Shown here: in pieces, positions 35,326-43,454 of the stretch
Layout of the letters: every line of letters begins with the position of its first letter
Position numbering within the stretch: position 1 is the first letter of the stretch
Source: Nocardioides humilatus
GTDB lineage: Bacteria; Actinomycetota; Actinomycetes; Propionibacteriales; Nocardioidaceae
Reading direction: 5' to 3'
DNA: 64,000 bases
Assembly: GCF_008373755.1 (NCBI RefSeq)
Contig: NZ_VUJV01000003.1
Span: forward strand, 1,054,001 to 1,118,000
The notes under the pieces: generated by a model
Databases searched by the model: none
The model's input: the letters and a program-made list of their open reading frames with translations, nothing else
What the model was told of the DNA's origin: nothing
Translations under genes and position numbers: made by a program

Positions 35326-36703
35326 CAGTGCCGGAGAGGACCTCACCGGCCGGGACGCGCTGCGCCGTGGCGGCCTCGAGCTCGACTGCTCCGACGATCT
35401 GGACGCCGTGGCCGAAGGTCCAGTCGCCGTCGACCTTCAGCGAGGTCGCCTTCGCCATCGAGGGCGCGCCCTCGGGGAAGCGCTGGTCGAACTCACCCAC
35501 CAGCTTGTAGTGGTGGGGGTCGAGGTCGACGTAGGGGACGTCGGCGGCGACCATGTCGAGCACGAAGTCCGAGCCGATCTCGTAGACGTCGGAGCGCAGC
35601 ACGAGCAGGTCGTTGGTCGTCTTGACCGGCACGAACCGGTCGCGCCCGACCTCGATGAGCGTGGCACCTTCGAAGACCTCGATGGCCGCGCCCATGGCCG
35701 ACTCGATCTGGATCACCTTGGGCGTCTTGGAATCGCCCGGGTCGACCGTCTTCTCGTTGCGGATCATCGGCAGCCCGAGGACGCCGTCGCGCGCGTCGAG
35801 CGTCGCGGCCAGCGCCTGGAGGTCGATCCAGAGGTTGTTGGTCGAGGTGTAGCGGTGCCGGTCGAGGTCAGCGAGAGCCTCGAGGTCACCGGGCGCGGTC
35901 TGCGCGGTCTCACGGAGCACGAGTCGGCCGTCGGCCTTGCGGCGGGCGAAGTGGCCGCCCTTCTTGTCCGAAGGAGTACGACGCACCGCCTCGATCGCGA
36001 ACGGCGCACCACTCTGCGCGAACCACCCCGCCACCTCCGGCGCGGGCACCGCGCCGAGGTTGTCGGAGTTGGAGATGAAGACGTAGCGGAAGCCCTGATC
36101 GATCAGCTGCTTCAGCACGCCGCTGCCGCGGATCGCGGTGTAGACGTCGCCGTGGCCCGGCGGACACCACTCGAGCTCAGGGTCCTTGGGGAAGCTCGCC
36201 GGCGTGAGGTCGGCGGCGAGGAGCTTGGGCTCCTTGTTCTGCAGGAAGTCGAGCGGCAGGCCCGCGACGGCGAGGTCCTCGTAGCGCGCGAGCGCCTCGA
36301 GGGTGTCGGCCGAGGTGCGGAAGCTGTTCATGAAGATCAGCGGCAGCGGGGCGTCGTACTTCTTGCGCAGGTGCAGCACCTGGCGGGCGATGATGTCGAG
36401 GAAGGACAGCCCGCGGCGCACGCAGAGCAACGACTTCGCCCGGTCCATGCCCATCGACGTGCCGAGACCACCGTTGAGCTTGACGATCGCGGTGCGGCGC
36501 AGCGCCTCGGCGGCGACGTCGTCGGGGACCTGGACGTCGGCCAGCGCCTCGATCTGGACCGGCTCGATGCTCGACTCCGGGATCAGCCCCGTCTCGCCGT
36601 GCTCCAGCAGGCGGTAGTAGTGCGCGAACGTCTCGATCGCAACGGGATCGACACCCGCGCCGACCATCTTGGCGCGAGCCATCTCCAAACCGACACTACC
36701 CAT
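35318..36703 (-). CDS. UTP-glucose-1-phosphate uridylyltransferase, UDPGP (eukaryotic-like) type
   Basis: A 461-residue protein with the nucleotide-binding signature 'KLNGGLGTSMGMDRAKSLL', 'FMNSFRTSADT', 'CPPGHGDVYTAI' and 'SNSDNLGA'. These are marks of the UDPGP family (eukaryotic-type UGPase) rather than the GalU/RmlA-like bacterial family. It makes UDP-glucose for glycans. The ATG at 36703 has little ribosome site; 'MARAK' at 36682 is an alternative. It is divergent from the 5-formyl-THF cyclo-ligase. Confidence 0.88.
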   Translation of the reverse strand: MGSVGLEMARAKMVGAGVDPVAIETFAHYYRLLEHGETGLIPESSIEPVQIEALADVQVPDDVAAEALRRTAIVKLNGGLGTSMGMDRAKSLLCVRRGLSFLDIIARQVLHLRKKYDAPLPLIFMNSFRTSADTLEALARYEDLAVAGLPLDFLQNKEPKLLAADLTPASFPKDPELEWCPPGHGDVYTAIRGSGVLKQLIDQGFRYVFISNSDNLGAVPAPEVAGWFAQSGAPFAIEAVRRTPSDKKGGHFARRKADGRLVLRETAQTAPGDLEALADLDRHRYTSTNNLWIDLQALAATLDARDGVLGLPMIRNEKTVDPGDSKTPKVIQIESAMGAAIEVFEGATLIEVGRDRFVPVKTTNDLLVLRSDVYEIGSDFVLDMVAADVPYVDLDPHHYKLVGEFDQRFPEGAPSMAKATSLKVDGDWTFGHGVQIVGAVELEAATAQRVPAGEVLSGTDG

Positions 36704-36725
36704 GCTGCGATCGTAGGCTGGTCCG

Positions 36726-37337
36726 GTGCCGAGCCAGCAATCGATCCCAGAACCGGTCGGTAACACTGCGCTGGCGAAGCTCGCGCTGCGCGACCAGGTG
36801 CTGGCCTCGCGGAAGCGCCGCCCCCTCACCGAGGTGGGCGAAGCGGCACGCGAGATCGCGGCGCACCTGCTCGCCGATCACGAGGTACGGCGAGCGGCGA
36901 CCGTCGCCTGCTACGTCTCCGTCGGCACCGAGCCCGGCACCACCGAGCTGCTCGACCTGCTGGTCGCCGAGGGCAAGCGGGTGGTCCTGCCGGTTCTCCT
37001 TCCGGACAACGATCTCGACTGGGCGGTTTACCACGGCCCGACGTCGCTCGCGCCCGCCGGACGTGGCCTGCTCGAGCCGATGAGCCCGCGCCTGGGTCCC
37101 GACGCGGTCGCGACCGCCGACGTCGTGCTCCTGCCCGGCCTGGCCGTGTCGACCAGCGGCCGGCGGCTCGGCCGCGGCGGCGGCTCCTACGACCGCGCGC
37201 TCGGGCGGGTGCCGGTCGGCACCTTCACCTGCGTGCTCCTCTATGCCGACGAGGTCGATCGCGACGTGCCGACCGAGCCGCACGACCGCCCCGTCACGGC
37301 AGCCGCGACGCCCGACGGCATCACGCGCTTCGGCTGA
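36726..37337 (+). CDS. 5-formyltetrahydrofolate cyclo-ligase
   Basis: A 203-residue protein of the MTHFS family with 'YVSVGTEPGTTELLDLL' and the ATP/folate motif 'LGRGGGSYDRAL'. It converts 5-formyl-THF to 5,10-methenyl-THF. GTG start with a TAGGCT -10 box ending about 5 nt upstream, so the transcript is probably leaderless. Confidence 0.88.
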   Translation: MPSQQSIPEPVGNTALAKLALRDQVLASRKRRPLTEVGEAAREIAAHLLADHEVRRAATVACYVSVGTEPGTTELLDLLVAEGKRVVLPVLLPDNDLDWAVYHGPTSLAPAGRGLLEPMSPRLGPDAVATADVVLLPGLAVSTSGRRLGRGGGSYDRALGRVPVGTFTCVLLYADEVDRDVPTEPHDRPVTAAATPDGITRFG

Positions 37338-37339
37338 CG

Positions 37340-37377
37340 CCTTGGTTTCGAGGCTCGCTGCGCTCGCACCTCAACCA
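37340..37377. repeat. Dispersed palindromic repeat, copy 1
   Basis: A 38-bp REP-like element: GGTTTCGAGG, then a GCTCGCTGCGCTCGC palindrome, then CACCTCAACC. It is almost identical to 63627-63665. On the minus strand it supplies the last Gly codon and the TGA of the S45 acylase. It lies between convergent genes, so it may also act as a terminator. Confidence 0.8.
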
Positions 37378-39968
37378 TCAGAGGGCGTGAGCGTGAGCTC
37401 GTGCTCGGTCGCGTCGTCGACCTCGGACTCCGTGAACACCCACGGCAGGGTCTCGCCGCGCACGTAGAGATCGGTCTGGTCGGTGTAGTTGTCGTGGAAC
37501 GCGTGGCCGGACTCGCCGGTCAGGTTGATCCAGCGGGCCGCATCGAGGTCGTCGAGCGGGATGATCATCCGCATCGACGGCGCCCAGACGACGTCGTAGC
37601 CCTCGTCGGCGTCCCAGCCGGTCGCGTTGGGGATGGCCCCACCGCCACCGACGGCCCACGGTCCGCGGTTGAAGAGCGCCTCGATCGGGCCGATGCCGCT
37701 CTCCCCCAGGGTGGACGACCGCAGCTCGAGCCCGTGCAGCTCGCCCCAGCTCCACTCGTCGGCGTCGGGTGACTGTCGGGCGGTCAGCACGTCCCGAGCT
37801 GCCTGGAGCGACGCATCGAGCACGTCGTCGCGGGTCTCGACCACGTCCTCGGTCTCGACGTCGTCCCACCAGAGATCGCCGGGCCGGGTCAGCAGGTCGG
37901 TGACGACCTCGAACCACCGGTCGCCGCCGTCGGGTCGGATGTCGTCGGGCAGCTCGTCGTCGAAGGTGCGCTCGAGGAGCTCGCGCCACACCACGTTGAA
38001 GTAGGCCGCAGCCCCGCTGTCGGCGTCCTGCACGAAGTCCCAGTCACGCAGCAGCGCCTGGCCGTCGGAGAAGTAGCCGGCCGGCAGGTCGATGTCGAGG
38101 AGGTACGGCGTCAGGACCTCCGCCATGGGATTGCGGTTGTCGTTCTGGATGTCCGACATGTCGTCGACGGTCAGCCCGTCACGGTCGTCGAGCAGTTCGC
38201 CGATCCGGGCCGAGCGGTAGCCGCGGTCCCAGTCGTCGGTGAGGTAATAGGGGTAGCCGCTCGTGTCATCCACCACCGCCTGGTTGGCGGTCACCACCAT
38301 CCCGGAGTCGGGATCGAGGACGCTGGGCAGGGCGTCGTACGGGATGTAGTGGCCGGTCCAGTCGTTCTCGGGGAGCCAGCCGGCTGACGGGACCAGCCCG
38401 TCGTTGCCCGTCCGGCGGATCGGGATGCGACCGGTCGCCTGGTAGCCGATGTGGCCCTCGGTGTCGGCGTAGACGACGTTTTGGCCAGGCGCGGCGAAGT
38501 CGGCGAGCGCAGCGCGGAAGGACGTCCAGTCCGTTGCGAGGTTGAGCGCGTAGAGGGCGTCGGCGGTCGGCCGCGGGCGAAGTGCGGTCCACGCCAGCGC
38601 GACCGCGTGGTCCCACTCCTCCGGGTCGTCGTCGGCGACGCCCGCAGCGCCGGCATCGTCGACCAGGTCACCGAGGTCGCCGCTGACGTCGGACAGCAAC
38701 GGGCCGTGCGCGGTCGAGCGCACGCGGAGGGTGACGTCGTCGCCACCACGGACCTTGATGGTCTCCTCGCGCACCACCATCGGGCGGCTCCGGCCGGCGT
38801 GCTGCCAGCGGTCGCCGCTCACCCGCTCGACGAACAGGTCGGTGGTGTCGGGGCCGAGGTTGGTGAAGCCCCAGGCGATGTCGGCGTTGTGGCCGATCAC
38901 CACGCCGGGCACGCCGGAGAAGCTGAAGCCCGCGACGTCGAGCGGGCACGCGGAGGTGATCTCGCGGCAGTGCAGCCCGACCTGGGTCCAGACACCCGGG
39001 AGCGAGATGCCGAGGTGCGGATCATTGGCGAGGATCGGCGCGCCGCTCGCGGTCAGGTCGCCGCTCACGGCCCACGCGTTGCTGCCGATGCCGTCGCCCT
39101 TGCCGAGCAGGGCCGGCATCGCGTCGACGGTCTCGCGCACACCGGCCAGCACCTCCCGCACATCGCTGCCCAGCGGCGGCCGCGGGAGCCGGGTGGTGGA
39201 GGCCTCCTGCTGGAAGACCCCGTGGACGATCGCGCCCTCCTCGACGATCGGCGGGTGCTCGTCGAAGGGGTACGGCGGGAACAGCTGCGCCGCCCGCGCC
39301 CCTCCGACCGCAGCGATCGAGAGGGCGCGGTCGATCTCCTCCTCGAGGTTGCCCTTGAGGTCCCAGGCCATCGCCTTGAGCCAGGCGATCGAGTCGACGG
39401 CCGTCCAGTCCTCGGTGTTGTAGTCGAGGCCGGACAGGTCGAGAAGGGCGTACTCGAGGGAGATCTCGGACAGTGCCCGGTCGGCGAGGTAGGCGTTGAC
39501 GCCCTCGGCGTAGGCGTCGAGCAGGTCGCGCGTGGCCGGCTGGAGGAGCGTCAGCTCCTTCTCCGCCACCTGGCGCCAGCCCAGCGTGCGGACGACCTCG
39601 TCGGTCTCGAGGGCGTCCTCGCCGAACATCTCGCTGAGACGACCGGCCGTGGCGTGGCGCCGTACGTCCATCTCGAAGAAGCGGTCCTGCGCGTGCACGA
39701 ACCCCTGCGCCAGCATCAGGTCGTGCATCGAGTCCGCGTAGATCTGCGGGATCCCGTGGTCGTCGCGCATCACGGCCACCTCCCCCTGCAGGCCCGGGAT
39801 CTCGATCTCACCGTCGGTCTGCGGCCAGGAGCGGCGCACGACGGTGACCGACGCGATGGTCAGCAGCACCAGGGCGAGGACGAGCAGCACGGCGAGGTAC
39901 GTCGTCCAGCGAAGCGGTGCCGGCCAGTTGCTCAAGCGGCGAGTGGCAGCGGTCATGGTGGTCGTCAT
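37371..39968 (-). CDS. Penicillin acylase family protein (peptidase S45)
   Basis: An 865-residue Ntn-hydrolase precursor. An N-terminal helix (about residues 19-42) anchors or exports it. The alpha subunit includes 'GVAQGF'-type motifs ('MLAQGFVHAQDRFFEMDVRR'). Autocleavage is expected before the Ser of 'GIGSNAWAVSG', which becomes the nucleophile. The catalytic Asn region 'NDPHLGISLPG' and a long beta subunit follow. The family hydrolyses amides: penicillins, acyl-homoserine lactones and polyamine-type substrates. The ATG at 39968 is chosen (39956 also possible). Substrate unknown. Confidence 0.87.
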   Translation of the reverse strand: MTTTMTAATRRLSNWPAPLRWTTYLAVLLVLALVLLTIASVTVVRRSWPQTDGEIEIPGLQGEVAVMRDDHGIPQIYADSMHDLMLAQGFVHAQDRFFEMDVRRHATAGRLSEMFGEDALETDEVVRTLGWRQVAEKELTLLQPATRDLLDAYAEGVNAYLADRALSEISLEYALLDLSGLDYNTEDWTAVDSIAWLKAMAWDLKGNLEEEIDRALSIAAVGGARAAQLFPPYPFDEHPPIVEEGAIVHGVFQQEASTTRLPRPPLGSDVREVLAGVRETVDAMPALLGKGDGIGSNAWAVSGDLTASGAPILANDPHLGISLPGVWTQVGLHCREITSACPLDVAGFSFSGVPGVVIGHNADIAWGFTNLGPDTTDLFVERVSGDRWQHAGRSRPMVVREETIKVRGGDDVTLRVRSTAHGPLLSDVSGDLGDLVDDAGAAGVADDDPEEWDHAVALAWTALRPRPTADALYALNLATDWTSFRAALADFAAPGQNVVYADTEGHIGYQATGRIPIRRTGNDGLVPSAGWLPENDWTGHYIPYDALPSVLDPDSGMVVTANQAVVDDTSGYPYYLTDDWDRGYRSARIGELLDDRDGLTVDDMSDIQNDNRNPMAEVLTPYLLDIDLPAGYFSDGQALLRDWDFVQDADSGAAAYFNVVWRELLERTFDDELPDDIRPDGGDRWFEVVTDLLTRPGDLWWDDVETEDVVETRDDVLDASLQAARDVLTARQSPDADEWSWGELHGLELRSSTLGESGIGPIEALFNRGPWAVGGGGAIPNATGWDADEGYDVVWAPSMRMIIPLDDLDAARWINLTGESGHAFHDNYTDQTDLYVRGETLPWVFTESEVDDATEHELTLTPSDG

Positions 39969-40041
39969 TGTGCCGGTTGCTGGTCCTCTCGCGTACGATT
40001 GGCAGTCGAAACACGAGAGTGCTAGATCACGCGGAGTTCGA

Positions 40042-40356
40042 ATGCCCACTTACCAGTACGCCTGCACCGAGTGCGGGCACGCCTTCGAGCAGGTCCAGAG
40101 CTTCTCCGACGACGCCCTGACCGAGTGCCCCGAGTGCGACGGCCGGCTGCGCAAGCTCTTCAATGCCGTCGGCGTGGTCTTCAAGGGCTCGGGCTTCTAC
40201 CGCACCGACAGCCGCGGCAAGAGCTCCGCGAGCGAGACCTCGACGAGCAGCTCCACCCCGTCGTCGACCTCCTCCTCGAGCTCGTCCAGCTCCGAGTCGT
40301 CCAGCTCCTCCAGCTCGTCGAGCTCGTCGTCCACCCCGGCGCCGGCTTCCGCCTAG
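40042..40356 (+). CDS. FmdB-family zinc ribbon protein with poly-serine tail
   Basis: A 104-residue protein. Residues 1-50 are the FmdB/CxxC zinc ribbon ('MPTYQYACTECGHAFE', 'ECPECDGRLRKLF', 'FKGSGFYRTDSR'). The remainder is an extreme Ser-rich low-complexity tail of about 40 residues broken only by Thr, Pro and Glu, ending APASA. GGAG lies 6 nt before the ATG. Usual genomic neighbour of the folate cyclo-ligase and mscL in actinobacteria; biochemical role unknown. Confidence 0.88.
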   Translation: MPTYQYACTECGHAFEQVQSFSDDALTECPECDGRLRKLFNAVGVVFKGSGFYRTDSRGKSSASETSTSSSTPSSTSSSSSSSSESSSSSSSSSSSSTPAPASA

Positions 40357-40418
40357 CCGCCTGTGGACAACCCGCGCCGGGGGCGCGGGCCGACCCCGCC
40401 CGCTCCTAGCGTCGGGGC

Positions 40419-41039
40419 ATGGACCAGTTGCGCGACCGCCTGACCGGACTCCGTCGAGCCGTGCTGCGCCGCCGACGGCCGCTCGCCGCCCTGTGCGTCG
40501 CGGGCGCAGCGGCTGCCGCGCTGCACGTTGCCGCACCGCCCGAGCCGCCCTCGGTCGAGGTGCTCGTCGCCGCCCACGACGTCCCGGCGGGCGCCGTCCT
40601 CGCCGACGACGACCTCGAGCTGCGCGACGTGCCCTCCGATGTCGCACCACGAGGTGCACTGACCGAGGCAGTGGGCAGGACGCTCGCGTCCCCGCTGCGC
40701 ACAGGCGAGCCGCTGACCGACGTCCGGCTGGTCGGTCCCGCCCTGGTGGATGCGGCCGTCGGCACGGTCGCCACTCCGGTCCGGCTCTCGGACGCCGCCC
40801 AGGTGGCACTCCTCGCCCCCGGCGACCGGGTCGACCTGCTGGCCACGGACCCGGAGGCGGGTACGACGGAGGTCCTGGTGGCGCGGGTGGGCGTGCTCGC
40901 CGTACCGCCGGTGCACGCCGACGACGCCGGCGCCCTGACCGGGCGCCTCGTGGTGCTGGGCGTCCCCACCGACGCGGTGGCTGAGGTCACCGCGGCCGGG
41001 GTGACGGCCTTCGTGACTTACGCGTGGAGCAACCGATAG
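40419..41039 (+). CDS. SAF-domain protein (CpaB/RcpC-like)
   Basis: A 206-residue protein with a basic N-terminus, one membrane helix (about 21-40) and a SAF/CpaB domain ('VEVLVAAHDVPAGAVLADDD', 'ELRDVPSD', 'GRTLASPLRTGEPLT'). CpaB proteins help assemble Flp pili, but no pilus genes are visible here. In actinobacteria this stand-alone form lies between fmdB and mscL. Confidence 0.8.
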   Translation: MDQLRDRLTGLRRAVLRRRRPLAALCVAGAAAAALHVAAPPEPPSVEVLVAAHDVPAGAVLADDDLELRDVPSDVAPRGALTEAVGRTLASPLRTGEPLTDVRLVGPALVDAAVGTVATPVRLSDAAQVALLAPGDRVDLLATDPEAGTTEVLVARVGVLAVPPVHADDAGALTGRLVVLGVPTDAVAEVTAAGVTAFVTYAWSNR

Positions 41040-41099
41040 CGTCGTCGTGGTCCCTACCGGGGGGTAGGGAAATCGTCTCGGAAAGAGGAGAAACCACAC

Positions 41100-41453
41100 A
41101 TGTCCGGGTTCAAGAGCTTCCTGCTGCGCGGCAACCTCGTCGACCTTGCCGTCGCGTTCATCATGGCGACGTCGTTCGCCGCGGTGGTCAAGACGTTCAC
41201 CGACACACTCATGGGCTTCATCGGCAAGGTCTTCGACCAGCCCGACTTCGCCACGGCAGACATCGCCGACGTCAACGTCGGCCTCTTCATCAATGCGGTG
41301 ATCGCGTTCGTGATCCTCGCGGCCGTCGTCTACTTCCTCGTCGTGGTGCCCTACACCCAGGCCAAGGAGAAGTTCTTCCCCGCCGAGGTCAGCGGCCCGA
41401 CGGAGATCGACCTCCTCAAGGAGATCCGCGACTCGCTGGCCGCGAAGGCCTGA
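41100..41453 (+). CDS. mscL: Large-conductance mechanosensitive channel MscL
   Basis: A 117-residue protein with the N-terminal motif 'FKSFLLRGNLVDLAVAFIM', a periplasmic loop, a second helix ('FINAVIAFVILAAVVYFLVV') and a cytoplasmic bundle ending 'LLKEIRDSLAAKA'. It is an emergency osmotic valve. AGAGGAGAAA precedes the start. Confidence 0.95.
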   Translation: MSGFKSFLLRGNLVDLAVAFIMATSFAAVVKTFTDTLMGFIGKVFDQPDFATADIADVNVGLFINAVIAFVILAAVVYFLVVVPYTQAKEKFFPAEVSGPTEIDLLKEIRDSLAAKA

Positions 41454-41481
41454 TCAGCCGATCTCAGCCCGACCTCAGCAG

Positions 41482-41515
41482 AGTGCCGCTTCACCCTCCG
41501 TGGTGAGGCGGCACT
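41482..41515. terminator. Bidirectional hairpin between mscL and the small protein gene
   Basis: AGTGCCGC/GCGGCACT with an inner TCACC/GGTGA stem, a strong 13-bp structure. It overlaps the 3' end of the minus-strand small ORF and follows the mscL stop by about 28 bp. Confidence 0.7.
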
Positions 41516-41679
41516 TGCGATTTCAGCCACCGGTCGGTCGCCGACTCGCTCCGACCGGACTTCTCGCCCGGGTCGCGCTCGTCGCTCGTGACGTCGGGCA
41601 GGCCGTCACCGAAGACCTCTGCGAGCCGCCGGCGGCGCTCCCAGTCGGTCTCCTTGCGGGCGGCCTTCTCGTCGCTCAC
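41491..41679 (-). CDS. Conserved-looking small acidic protein coupled to the LCP gene
   Basis: A 62-residue, highly charged protein with no membrane segment. Blocks such as 'WERRRRLAEVFGDGLPDVTS' and C-terminal 'WLKSQVPPHHGG' look like a conserved actinobacterial small-protein family (recalled, not searched). The GTG start at 41679 overlaps the LCP stop as GTGA, so it is translated with that gene. Function unknown. Confidence 0.68.
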   Translation of the reverse strand: MSDEKAARKETDWERRRRLAEVFGDGLPDVTSDERDPGEKSGRSESATDRWLKSQVPPHHGG

Positions 41680-43010
41680 GTGCACAGACCTGCGTTCTCG
41701 CGCTCGGACTCCGACAGGCCACCGTCGCCGTTGCCGTTGTTGCCCTTGCCACCGTTGCCGGTCTGGCCCTCGCTCGGCGGGGTCGGCGTGCCGTCGGGGT
41801 TGTCGGACGCGCTGATCGCCTGCTCGGTGAACTGCTTCGTGAGCGGCTTGTCGTCGCGCACCAGCTTCCAGAGCTCGGTGACCGCGGGCTGCATCCACTC
41901 CACTCGGCCGACCTGAGCGGTGGAGTAGAACCACGGCGTCGTGACGAACTTGATGTTGTCGAGGCCGATGCCCGCGAAGCCCTGACCGAGGTCGGCCAGC
42001 TGCGCGATGTTGTCGTAGTCGGTCTGGATCGAACCGGTGACCGCGTTGAGGAACTTCACCAGACGGTCGGGCCGGACCAGCATCCCGCCGGAGATCGCCT
42101 TGTTGATCATGGCCGCCATGAAGGCCTGCTGTCGCCGGATCCGCTGCGGATCGGTGCCGTCGCCGACGTGGCGGACCCGGACGTAGCTCAGCGCCTCGGT
42201 GCCCTTGATCTCACGCGTGCCGGCCTCGAGCGTGATGCCGTGCTCGGTGTCGTCGATGTCCTCGGGGATGCAGACCTCGACGCCGTCGAGGGCGTTGACC
42301 ATGTCCTTGAAGCCCTGGAAGTCGATGACGATGTAGTTGTCGATGCGTACGTGGGACGCCTTCTCGAACTGGCGGATCGTGCACGCGGCACCCCCGACGG
42401 AGAAGGCTTCGTTCCAGATCGTGTCGGTCGCACCGTCATCGATCACCTTGCCGTCTTCGCCGTAGCAGGCCGGACGGTCGACCAGGGTGTCGCGCGGGAT
42501 GCTGACGCCATAGGCGCGCTTTCGGTCCGCCGACAGGTGCAGCAGGATCGTCGTGTCCGACCGCTCGCCGTCGCCGGTGAGTCCGTCGATGTTGCACCCG
42601 TCGCAGTCGCGGGTGTCGGAGCCCATCACCAAGATGTTGAGCGGCTCCTTGGGTCCCTCGACCTCAGGTTTCGGCGGCCGCTCATCACCCGGGAGCTGCT
42701 TGGTGAGGTCGACGTGGTTGAGGTTGGAGTTCCAGTTGTGGTAGATCATCACGACGGTCGTGGCCGTCGCAGTACCGAGGACGAGGAGTGCCGAGGTGAT
42801 GACCTTGGCCACCGTGTGCCGCTTGCGCAGGCGCCGCTTGCCGGCCACCTGGCGGTTGGTCACGGACGCCTTGACGCGCCGAACGCGGCCCTTGCGGCCG
42901 CTCTCGGGGTCACCGATGAAGGTGTCGTCCTCGGGGATGTCCGTCAAAGTGTCACCTGGCTGGGCTGTCGCGGCTGGGGCAGCGCAATGGCTCCTGGCTC
43001 CGTCGCGCAT
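41676..43010 (-). CDS. LytR-CpsA-Psr (LCP) family cell-wall ligase
   Basis: A protein of up to 444 residues with a cytoplasmic N-terminus, a transmembrane helix (near 'VITSALLVLGTATATTVVMI') and the LCP domain ('LNILVMGSDTR', 'SDTTILLHLSADRKR', 'VSIPRDTLVD', 'ALSYVRVRH'). LCP enzymes attach polyprenyl-linked glycopolymers to peptidoglycan. The catalytic Arg/Asp residues are present. The Gly/Asn-rich tail 'GNGGKGNNGNGDGG' is low complexity. The start is uncertain: ATG 43010, or TTG 42947 behind AGGTGA. Confidence 0.88.
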   Translation of the reverse strand: MRDGARSHCAAPAATAQPGDTLTDIPEDDTFIGDPESGRKGRVRRVKASVTNRQVAGKRRLRKRHTVAKVITSALLVLGTATATTVVMIYHNWNSNLNHVDLTKQLPGDERPPKPEVEGPKEPLNILVMGSDTRDCDGCNIDGLTGDGERSDTTILLHLSADRKRAYGVSIPRDTLVDRPACYGEDGKVIDDGATDTIWNEAFSVGGAACTIRQFEKASHVRIDNYIVIDFQGFKDMVNALDGVEVCIPEDIDDTEHGITLEAGTREIKGTEALSYVRVRHVGDGTDPQRIRRQQAFMAAMINKAISGGMLVRPDRLVKFLNAVTGSIQTDYDNIAQLADLGQGFAGIGLDNIKFVTTPWFYSTAQVGRVEWMQPAVTELWKLVRDDKPLTKQFTEQAISASDNPDGTPTPPSEGQTGNGGKGNNGNGDGGLSESERENAGLCT

Positions 43011-43118
43011 TCACGGTACGAGGGCCGCCCAAGCCCGGACCCCCGACCGGTCGTTCCTTCCATTGTGAACGGCGAACCTGTCAATCACGAATTGAACGTC
43101 TCGACCTGCGGCTGAGCG

Positions 43119-43454
43119 TCAGCGGTAGTAGATGGCCAGCCGCCGGATCCGACCGGCCTCGTCGAGCTCGAAGAGATCGGCGGCGTGGACCTTGTTGCCC
43201 GGCTCACCGAGCGGGCTGATGGCCTCGATCTCGACCCATTCGCGGTCGCCGTCACGACTGGTCGAGACGATCGTGGTCTGCGCCCTGCCAGCGAAGACGA
43301 CCTCGCTGTAGAACCGCCCGCGCTCTTCCGACGTCGCGAAGGTGCCCATCGGGTGCTCGAGCACCGCGTCCGCCGCGAAGAGTGCGAGGAGGGTGTCGAG
43401 GTCGGCGGCGTTGACCGCGGCGACGTACTGCTGGCTGATCGTCGGGGTGCTCAT
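43119..43454 (-). CDS. SnoaL-like NTF2-fold protein
   Basis: A 111-residue protein with the SnoaL/NTF2 pattern 'YVAAVNAADLDTLLALFAAD' and 'AVLEHPMGTF'. Members are small polyketide cyclases, ketosteroid-isomerase-like enzymes or carrier folds. ATGA overlap with the upstream P450 suggests a shared pathway. Substrate unknown. Confidence 0.8.
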   Translation of the reverse strand: MSTPTISQQYVAAVNAADLDTLLALFAADAVLEHPMGTFATSEERGRFYSEVVFAGRAQTTIVSTSRDGDREWVEIEAISPLGEPGNKVHAADLFELDEAGRIRRLAIYYR

